NCBI GenBank assembly: GCA_002404055.1
Contig: DHIZ01000120.1
Location: 1-6,154, forward strand
Direction of reading: 5' to 3'
Source of the DNA: Chloroflexi bacterium UBA4733
Lineage (GTDB): Bacteria > Chloroflexota > UBA4733
Length of the DNA stretch: 6,154 nt
Each line of letters starts with the position of its first letter. Position 1 is the first letter of the stretch. A program made the position numbers and the translations under genes. Below the pieces are notes generated by a model. The model worked only from the letters and a program-made list of their open reading frames with translations. It had not been told where the DNA came from and made no database searches. Positions 1 through 4,008 of this stretch are shown here, in pieces.

Positions 1-28
1 AGTTATTTCGTGACGGGTCCTTACCGTA

Positions 29-778
29 TTAGACAGCGGCCGACCGAGAGTGGCGTTGCGAGACCTTCATGAAGCGATAGCCGAGGCCACGCACGGTTTC
101 GATGCACTGGCTGTCCGCTGCCAAATCCAGCTTGCGGCGGAGCCGTCCGATGTACACCTGGATCTCGTTGCTGTCGCCGTTGTGCCCCTCTGGCCAGGCC
201 GAACGGAAGAGTTGGTCGCGGGTGATAATCTGGCCTGCGTTTACCATTAGGCACCGCAGAACGCGTTGCTCCGTTGGCGTCAGTTGCACCACCGGTCCAG
301 AGGGCAACCGAACAGAAAGTTCCGCCAATTCTAAGGTATAGCCATTTACAGATAGAGCATCCTCCGCCGGCGGTGCCACTGAGCGGGCCTGCCGTTGTAG
401 GATCGCGCGGATGCGCGCCGTAAGTTCGCGCGGTGCAAACGGCTTTACCAGGTAGTCGTCGCCACCCGCATCAAAGCCGGCGATGATATCATCGAGCTGC
501 AAGTGGGCACTGAGGAATAGCACGGGCATGACGAATCGTTTTTCGCGTAAGGTGCGGCACAACTGGTATCCATCCATTTCCGGCATGCTGACATCGAGCA
601 CAACTAGGTCAACGTGCTCCCGGTCAAGCATGTCCAGAGCTTGCTTCCCGTCGCCGGCCGCCGCGACGGAATAGCCTTCACCGAGCAAAATAAAGCGGAC
701 CATGCGTCGGAGCATAGCGTCATCGTCCACAACGAGGATTTTCTCCGCCTGCGAGAACTGGTCTACATCCGCCACCAT
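29..778 (-). CDS. OmpR/PhoB-family response regulator (RR1)
   Basis: A 249-residue two-component response regulator, predicted to be a cytoplasmic DNA-binding transcription factor activated by phosphotransfer from a histidine kinase. Receiver domain at about residues 13-128: acidic pocket D18-D19-D20 (ILVVDDD), phosphoacceptor D62 in LVVLDVSMPEMDG, switch residue S90 (VLFLSAH) and K112 in DDYLVKPF. After a short linker comes a winged-helix effector domain at about 142-238, with LTPTEQRVLRCLMVNAG, ITRDQLF, the recognition-helix segment NEIQVYIGRLRRKL and the family-typical end TVRGLGYRF. Full length for the family. The ATG at 776-778 is the first in-frame start after an in-frame TGA about 30 nt upstream; no strong Shine-Dalgarno is visible (CAGAG abuts the ATG). 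It is a paralogue of RR2, lies downstream of it on the same strand, and is separated from it by an IS ending 71 bp before the start. Which kinase serves it is inferred, most likely the GAF kinase in this window. Target genes are unknown. Confidence 0.95.
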   Translation of the reverse strand: MVADVDQFSQAEKILVVDDDAMLRRMVRFILLGEGYSVAAAGDGKQALDMLDREHVDLVVLDVSMPEMDGYQLCRTLREKRFVMPVLFLSAHLQLDDIIAGFDAGGDDYLVKPFAPRELTARIRAILQRQARSVAPPAEDALSVNGYTLELAELSVRLPSGPVVQLTPTEQRVLRCLMVNAGQIITRDQLFRSAWPEGHNGDSNEIQVYIGRLRRKLDLAADSQCIETVRGLGYRFMKVSQRHSRSAAV

Positions 779-845
779 CTCTGTACCGTTCTCACTGCTA
801 CTGCTTCATCCGATGTGAACCCGCTGTGTCGGCCTAGCCAGGTTA

Positions 846-849
846 GTAC
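846..849. repeat. Putative IS target-site duplication, left copy
   Basis: GTAC immediately outside the left inverted repeat, matched by GTAC at the right end. The wider TAGTACTA is present at both ends (843-851 region and 2349-2356) and is a palindrome, so 2-, 6- or 8-bp duplications with slightly shorter inverted repeats explain the data equally well. Four bp is preferred because IS701 elements generally duplicate 4 bp. Confidence 0.55.
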
Positions 850-860
850 TACAGCCTCAG
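850..860. repeat. IS left terminal inverted repeat
   Basis: TACAGCCTCAG is a perfect inverted match to 2340-2350. Beyond it the left end continues GTTAGGGAGG while the right end, read inward, continues TTGACAGCG, so similarity is only patchy. The in-frame transposase stop codon (TGA, 857-859) lies inside this repeat and the alternative stop (TAA, 862-864) lies just inside it. Confidence 0.85.
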
Positions 861-2278
861 GTTAGGGAGGGAGCGGGGAGGGAAGGGCGCGGCGCTGGCG
901 ACGGCGGTAGTGGCAATCGCGAGCGCGTGCTTGGTGGCGCCGCCGCCAGCGCGACCAGTTGAGGCGGCGCTGGCGAGGACGCGGGGGCCAAGGCAAGGCC
1001 AGCGCCAAGAGGCGCCGGGCCTCCGGCACGCTCACCGGGACCAGTGCCGAGCCGTTGGCGCGCTGGGTGGGCGTGTCGGCGCTGATTTCCCCCCCCGCTG
1101 GCGATGCTGTGCGGGAAGTCGTGGGTCTGCGTCCGCAGGCGCAGCCAGGCCAAGAAGGCATGGGCGAGCAGCGACAAGGGCCCAGAGGGCGCCCCCTGGC
1201 GATGCCAACTGTGCCAATGCCGCACCTCGTACTGATCCAACCCGGCTTCCCCTTTCGCTTCCTCCAGGCACTGCTCGATGGTCCAGCGCGTCCCGGCCAC
1301 GCGCACCAATTCTTCCAGCGGCGTGTGCTCGGGGGCGAAGACGCGGTAGTAGGCCAGTTCGCCGTCGTCCAGGCTGCGGCGCACCAGCAACCACTTCCGC
1401 CAACCCGCAGGGGGCGTCTCCGCCAAGGGCAGCCACGCCCAATCGTACCAGCGTTCGCCCTTGCTGCCCGCTCCGGCGCTGTGCCGCTCCCAGGCTTCCG
1501 GCTTGAGCTTGGCGGTAGCACTGGCGGCCGTCTCCAACAGCCCGATCAGCCGGGGCTTCGGCGCTCGGGGCGGCACGGTGAGCGGCTCGTTGCTGCGCAC
1601 GGCGAGGACGTAGGCACAGGGGCGCTGCTCCAGGGAGGCGCGCAAAGCAGGCGCACTGCCGTAGCCCTCATCCCCGGTGACCCAGGCAGCGGGGATGCCC
1701 AGCGCAAAGGCGTGCGCCAGCATGGCCTGAGCCAACTGGGACTTGGTAGCAAACGTGACCGCCTCCGGGACTTTGGCCTCCCGGCAGCGCGCCGCATCCT
1801 TGGTCCACTCCTCCGGCAGGAATAATCGTCGATCCAGGAAGGCATGCCCCAGCGACGAGGCGTAGGTCAGGTAGACGCCAACCTGGCTGTTTTCTACTTT
1901 GCCCACAGCGCCGCAATACTGCCTCGCTACGCCGACCGACTTCTCCCCCTTCTTCACCACCCCGGACTCGTCCACCACCAGGATGCCGTCGGCTTGGCCG
2001 AACGCCTCACGGACGAAGCGCTGCAACTCATCCCGCACGGCGTCCGCGTCCCAGACCGCCGCATAGAGCAGGCGCTGGGCGCCATTGGGGTCCGCTTCCC
2101 CCATTGCTTCCGCCAACTGCCAGCCGTTCTTCCGCCTGGTGCCCTCTGGGCGCCGGTCCAGGAGCGCTTGCAGGTAGGCGCGACTGCGCTCCCGCACCTC
2201 CGCTCGGTAGAAATACGGCGCGAACCGGGCGTGGAATTCCAGGAACGCCTCCTGCCACCCCGCTATTTCCTCTTCCAT
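857..2278 (-). CDS. IS701-family DDE transposase, C-terminus frameshifted
   Basis: Transposase that would cut and join the IS ends through an RNase H-like DDE domain. I prefer the ATG at 2276-2278 over an in-frame ATG at 2320 because GGAGG (2286-2290) sits 7 nt upstream of it. Numbered from this start: D103 in ILVVDESG, the hallmark KKGEKSVGVARQYCGAVGKVENSQ, FLPEEWTKD, D203 in VTGDEGYG, and E335 in RWTIEQCLEEAKGEAGLDQYEVR. The last fits the R-x3-E-x6-K signature of IS4/IS701 transposases. After residue 394, at a run of eight G (1089-1096 on the plus strand), this frame gives a proline/alanine-rich low-complexity tail that ends at TGA 857-859. A neighbouring frame, ending at TAA 862-864, encodes what looks like the authentic tail: VPEARRLLALAL and then WSRWRRRHQARARDCHYRRR. 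Removing one G joins the two into a protein of about 470 residues. The catalytic core is intact. Activity without the tail is doubtful, so this may be a pseudogene, a sequencing error, or a gene expressed by slippage. Confidence 0.85.
   Translation of the reverse strand: MEEEIAGWQEAFLEFHARFAPYFYRAEVRERSRAYLQALLDRRPEGTRRKNGWQLAEAMGEADPNGAQRLLYAAVWDADAVRDELQRFVREAFGQADGILVVDESGVVKKGEKSVGVARQYCGAVGKVENSQVGVYLTYASSLGHAFLDRRLFLPEEWTKDAARCREAKVPEAVTFATKSQLAQAMLAHAFALGIPAAWVTGDEGYGSAPALRASLEQRPCAYVLAVRSNEPLTVPPRAPKPRLIGLLETAASATAKLKPEAWERHSAGAGSKGERWYDWAWLPLAETPPAGWRKWLLVRRSLDDGELAYYRVFAPEHTPLEELVRVAGTRWTIEQCLEEAKGEAGLDQYEVRHWHSWHRQGAPSGPLSLLAHAFLAWLRLRTQTHDFPHSIASGGGNQRRHAHPARQRLGTGPGERAGGPAPLGAGLALAPASSPAPPQLVALAAAPPSTRSRLPLPPSPAPRPSLPAPSLT
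1089..1096 (-). other. G8 homopolymer at the transposase frameshift
   Basis: Eight consecutive C on the plus strand, read as GGGGGGGG followed by AAATCAGC on the coding strand. The upstream frame reads S-G-G-G-N-Q-R-R. The downstream frame holding the family-like C-terminus reads G-G-E-I-S-A-D. With seven G the two frames would join as S-G-G-E-I-S-A-D. Homopolymers are frequent places for indel mutation, sequencing error and transcriptional slippage, and the sequence alone cannot separate these. Confidence 0.8.
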
Positions 2279-2285
2279 GCCTGCA

Positions 2286-2290
2286 CCTCC
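2286..2290 (-). promoter_or_regulatory. Transposase ribosome binding site
   Basis: GGAGG on the minus strand, 7 nt before the ATG at 2276-2278. This strong, well-spaced Shine-Dalgarno decides the start in favour of the shorter reading frame, whose first residues are MEEEIAGW. The upstream ATG at 2320 would add 14 residues (MREFRVGNVTGGAG) that simply translate the ribosome-binding region. Confidence 0.75.
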
Positions 2291-2339
2291 GGTCACGTTC
2301 CCCACGCGGAACTCTCGCACCTCAACCGCACGCTGTCAA

Positions 2340-2350
2340 CTGAGGCTGTA
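2340..2350. repeat. IS right terminal inverted repeat
   Basis: CTGAGGCTGTA is the reverse complement of 850-860. It marks the transposase-promoter end of the IS, about 60 bp upstream of the preferred transposase start codon. Confidence 0.85.
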
Positions 2351-2354
2351 GTAC
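2351..2354. repeat. Putative IS target-site duplication, right copy
   Basis: GTAC immediately outside the right inverted repeat, identical to 846-849. Removing the IS plus one copy would rejoin an RR2-RR1 intergenic region of about 300 bp. Confidence 0.55.
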
Positions 2355-2388
2355 TATTCCGGCAGCATCGCCACGTCTCCGTGTCTCA

Positions 2389-2410
2389 CCCTCTATTGAC
2401 AGATAGGGGG
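2389..2410 (+). repeat. Inverted repeat between RR2 and the IS
   Basis: CCCTCTAT and ATAGGGGG flank a 6-nt loop. In plus-strand RNA this is an 8-bp stem with one U-G pair; in minus-strand RNA the same position is a C-A mismatch. No T-run follows on either strand, so it does not look like an intrinsic terminator. The rest of 2357-2580 holds no convincing gene. Beyond this repeat and the possible terminator at 2418-2460 I see only a repeated CTATAG at 2514-2528. Confidence 0.3.
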
Positions 2411-2417
2411 CGGCGAC

Positions 2418-2460
2418 AAAATTCCATAGAAGTAGCCTTGCTCGGCAGTGCTGCCTATGG
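2418..2460 (-). terminator. Possible weak terminator downstream of RR2
   Basis: Read on the minus strand, CCATAG and CTATGG (plus-strand 2455-2460 and 2424-2429) form a 6-bp outer stem. It encloses GGCAGCACTGCC and AGCAAGGCT, two smaller self-complementary pieces, and is followed by AATTTT. It lies about 120 bp past the RR2 stop codon. The outer stem is short and the T-run has only four bases, so this is a tentative call. Confidence 0.22.
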
Positions 2461-2580
2461 GAAGTACAGCGTCGCAACGCACTCTTCATCTTCGCAGGTC
2501 GTGAAAGGACAAAGCTATAGGACTATAGTACCAGCCAGGCGGATAGGAAAGAAAGGGACGATGTACCCACAGTGTGACGC

Positions 2581-3330
2581 TTACTGCGTCCCAAGTGAAA
2601 AGTCTTGCAACATTGGCCGGGGGGTGCCAACCACGAGGCGGTAACCCAAGCCACGCACCGTTTGGATTGCCGCCACACTGTCGTTGCCCTCAATTTTGCG
2701 GCGGATGCGGCGAATGTAGACATCCACCTGGTTGCTGGCGCTCTCGTAATTGTAGCCCCAACCCGCCTGGAGAATGAGGTCGCGGGTCACCACGCGGCCG
2801 GCATTGACCATCAGATATTGCAAGACGCGCAACTCGGTCGGCGTGAGCGAGACAACGCGTCCGCCCGGCAACCGTGCGGACAGATCCGTGACATCCAGCG
2901 TGAGTTCACCAGAGTGGACGACGTTGCCAGCAGGATTCGCTGTACCCCAGAACTGACGGCTCAGCAAGGCGCGAACCCTTGCCAGCAACTCCCGCGGTTC
3001 AAAAGGCTTCGCCATGTAATCGTCGCCGCCGGCCTCAAATCCAGCCACCTTGTCGGACAGCTCCTTGTGGCCGCTCAGGAAAAGGACAGGCTGCATGGCA
3101 CCCCGTGCGCGCAATTGGCGACAGAAATCGGGCCCGCTCGTTCCGGTCATGGCGACATCCAAGACGATGAGATGCACCTCCTCGCGTTCGAGCAGGTGCA
3201 TGGCCGCTGCCGCGCCATCAACGGCTGACACGTCATAGCCAGACTCCGCAAGGATAAGTCGTACTACCTTGCGCAGGAGCAAATCATCATCAACGAAGAG
3301 TACCCGCCCGAGTGATCTAGCGTGTTCCAT
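2581..3330 (-). CDS. OmpR/PhoB-family response regulator (RR2)
   Basis: A 249-residue response regulator with the same layout as RR1. Receiver domain at about residues 8-125: acidic residues D14-D16 (VLFVDDD), phosphoacceptor D58 in LIVLDVAMTGTSG, S86 in VLFLSGH and K108 in DDYMAKPFEPRELLARVRALL. Winged-helix DNA-binding domain at about 138-235: LTPTELRVLQYLMVNAGRVVTRD, recognition-helix segment SNQVDVYIRRIRRKI, and the end TVRGLGYRLV. The loop after the phosphoacceptor lacks the usual MPxMDG and reads MTGTSG, but no catalytic residue is missing. The start is the ATG at 3328-3330, with GGGAG (3334-3338) only 3 nt upstream, a rather tight ribosome binding site. It is divergent from the GAF histidine kinase across 678 bp, the likeliest partner by neighbourhood. 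It may be the original gene from which RR1 was duplicated, or the reverse. Target genes are unknown. Confidence 0.95.
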   Translation of the reverse strand: MEHARSLGRVLFVDDDLLLRKVVRLILAESGYDVSAVDGAAAAMHLLEREEVHLIVLDVAMTGTSGPDFCRQLRARGAMQPVLFLSGHKELSDKVAGFEAGGDDYMAKPFEPRELLARVRALLSRQFWGTANPAGNVVHSGELTLDVTDLSARLPGGRVVSLTPTELRVLQYLMVNAGRVVTRDLILQAGWGYNYESASNQVDVYIRRIRRKIEGNDSVAAIQTVRGLGYRLVVGTPRPMLQDFSLGTQ

Positions 3331-3378
3331 GTTCTCCCAGGTTTACATCCGGCCTGACCAGAAGTACGCGATCCTGCA

Positions 3379-3390
3379 AAAGTCGACTTT
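3379..3390. promoter_or_regulatory. Perfect 12-bp palindrome upstream of RR2
   Basis: AAAGTCGACTTT is a perfect palindrome 49 bp upstream of the RR2 start codon. The symmetry extends imperfectly outward to TGC on one side and GCA on the other. The position, in the presumed RR2 leader, would suit an operator for a dimeric repressor. No known regulator is assigned and a chance palindrome is possible. Confidence 0.25.
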
Positions 3391-3542
3391 CACGCAGCGC
3401 CATCAGCATAGCGCCACGTTCCCTCATGCAGCAGTATTCCCTACCGCGCTGATCGAAGTTCCATCGGCCAGACGGCGCGTTCATCTGTCGTTCAGGTCTG
3501 ATCAGATGCTCTGCAGTAACCGCGACGATCTCGCAGACCTAA

Positions 3543-3551
3543 ATTGTAACA
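3543..3551 (-). promoter_or_regulatory. Candidate extended -10 promoter for RR2
   Basis: On the minus strand TGTTACAAT matches an extended -10 (TG, one base, then TACAAT, 5 of 6 to TATAAT). No good -35 lies 16-18 bp upstream. Transcription would begin near 3537 and give a leader of roughly 200 nt before RR2, which would include the palindrome at 3379-3390. Confidence 0.25.
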
Positions 3552-3691
3552 CTAGAACAACGCTGCTTGCGCACCGTGCCCTCAGGGAGTCCAAGGCCGT
3601 CACACGCTCGCGCGATCAGCATACCTTTATGTCAATCTCCACCAGCCTTAACCTGGCCTAGTCCTCGTGGCGAATGACACATTACCCCGCC

Positions 3692-3724
3692 TCAACATCC
3701 TGAGGAACATTACTGGAACATTAC
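3692..3724 (+). promoter_or_regulatory. 11-bp-phased direct repeats, candidate response-regulator operator
   Basis: GGAACATTAC occurs at 3704-3713 and again at 3715-3724, so the copies are exactly 11 bp apart, about one helical turn. A degenerate copy (TCAACATCCT) begins at 3692, 12 bp further upstream, and CATTAC appears once more at 3680-3685. OmpR/PhoB-family regulators are known to bind tandem direct repeats with about this period. A -10-like TATAGT follows at 3739-3744 with no -35 match, the layout of activator-dependent PhoB-type promoters. The region lies between genes for two-component partners, so autoregulation by RR1 or RR2 is inferred, not shown. Confidence 0.42.
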
Positions 3725-3738
3725 GCTTCTGGACGGCG

Positions 3739-3744
3739 TATAGT
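3739..3744 (+). promoter_or_regulatory. -10-like hexamer downstream of the direct repeats
   Basis: TATAGT (5 of 6 to TATAAT) begins 14 bp after the second GGAACATTAC copy. No TTGACA-like -35 is correctly spaced; the repeats occupy that position. A transcript would start near 3751 and have an untranslated leader of about 260 nt before the kinase, or would first pass the small open frame at 3855-3920. Confidence 0.25.
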
Positions 3745-3854
3745 ATTTTTTAGCTATCCGCGAATATGCCATCGGACAGACAGAGTTACCCGACTCGTGA
3801 GTAGCAGTAGCAAGAAGAAACTGGTCGAGTATCTTTCACTTTCCGGAATCTCTT

Positions 3855-3920
3855 ATGAAATATCACAAAGGAGACTACAATAGCGTCTCAGTGGTCCTCA
3901 TAGCCGATAACCGGATGTGA
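3855..3920 (+). CDS. Possible 21-codon small ORF upstream of the kinase
   Basis: An ATG at 3855 opens 21 codons ending at TGA 3918-3920. The peptide begins MKYHKGDYNS and ends VVLIADNRM. Only a weak GGAA lies upstream. A good AAAGGAG (3867-3873) lies inside the frame but precedes no start codon at proper spacing: the next in-frame GTG, at 3891, is 17 nt away. It could be a leader peptide for the kinase transcript, but nothing in its composition supports a specific function, and a chance frame is more likely. Confidence 0.15.
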   Translation: MKYHKGDYNSVSVVLIADNRM

Positions 3921-3977
3921 TATAAGAAGGAAAAAGCGCATTCGTAGTTCTCTTCCCGAACGGCCATCACCTATACT
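3918..3977 (+). promoter_or_regulatory. Candidate proximal promoters of the histidine kinase
   Basis: Two -10-like elements precede the kinase. TGATATAAG (3918-3926) is an extended -10 with 5 of 6 matches and would give a leader of about 75 nt. TATACT (3972-3977) would start transcription near 3984, about 25 nt before the ATG. Neither has a recognisable -35 at 16-18 bp. I cannot choose between them from sequence. Confidence 0.3.
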
Positions 3978-3995
3978 GTAGCCCGTAACGGTAAC

Positions 3996-4004
3996 AAGGT
4001 GAGG
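3996..4004 (+). promoter_or_regulatory. Kinase ribosome binding site
   Basis: AAGGTGAGG lies 4 nt before the ATG at 4009-4011 and contains good complementarity to the 16S 3' end. A second in-frame ATG at 4018 is 13 nt from it, so the first ATG is preferred. Confidence 0.6.
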
Positions 4005-4008
4005 GCGC

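Larger units (their letters stand above)
850..2350 (-). mobile_element. IS701-like insertion sequence (about 1.5 kb)
   Basis: A complete-looking insertion sequence carrying one transposase gene on the minus strand. Its ends are perfect 11-bp inverted repeats (TACAGCCTCAG at 850-860 and its complement at 2340-2350), after which the similarity decays. Just outside, both ends carry TAGTACTA, which is itself palindromic, so the exact boundary and duplication length are ambiguous. A 4-bp GTAC duplication (846-849 and 2351-2354) suits the 4-bp duplications known for IS701. The 1501-bp length also fits that family. The element is visibly more GC-rich than the flanking intergenic DNA and lies between two paralogous response regulators. 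The transposase stop codons fall in or next to the left repeat, a compact layout common in such elements. Confidence 0.88.
3331..4008. other. Long divergent intergenic region between RR2 and the kinase
   Basis: A 678-bp stretch without a convincing protein-coding gene, more AT-rich than the flanking genes. An open frame on the plus strand (3269-3661) crosses it but starts inside RR2 antisense, has no ribosome binding site, and gives a Ser/Arg/Thr-rich sequence with no recognisable domain. The region should hold the promoters of both RR2 (minus) and the kinase (plus). Separate entries give the visible candidates: a palindrome near RR2, an extended -10 for RR2, 11-bp-phased direct repeats, a 21-codon open frame, and two -10-like elements close to the kinase. 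No tRNA, riboswitch or strong terminator was recognised. Confidence 0.7.

Noticed and set aside
910..1825. Long plus-strand open frames opposite the transposase (198 and 288 codons)
   Set aside because: They are antisense to a recognised transposase in very GC-rich DNA, where stop codons are rare. They give Arg/Ala/Pro-rich sequences with no domain.
2279..2320. Upstream ATG at 2320 as the transposase start
   Set aside because: The extra 14 codons translate the strong GGAGG ribosome binding site at 2286-2290, which is ideally placed for the ATG at 2278.
2396..2401. TTGACA on the plus strand between the IS and RR2
   Set aside because: No -10 occurs at proper spacing and no plus-strand gene follows. 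The bases are also part of the inverted repeat at 2389-2410.
1844..2644. 266-codon plus-strand frame crossing the IS right end into RR2
   Set aside because: It runs antisense through the transposase, across the IS boundary and into the RR2 3' end, so it cannot be an ancestral gene. No domain or ribosome binding site was seen.
3630..3635. Perfect TTGACA -35 on the minus strand upstream of RR2
   Set aside because: The hexamer 17 bp downstream is CGCGAG, nothing like a -10, and no acceptable -10 occurs at 15-19 bp.
3269..3661. 130-codon plus-strand frame over the RR2 start and intergenic DNA
   Set aside because: It begins inside RR2 antisense, has no Shine-Dalgarno, and its Ser/Thr/Arg-rich translation resembles no family I recognise.
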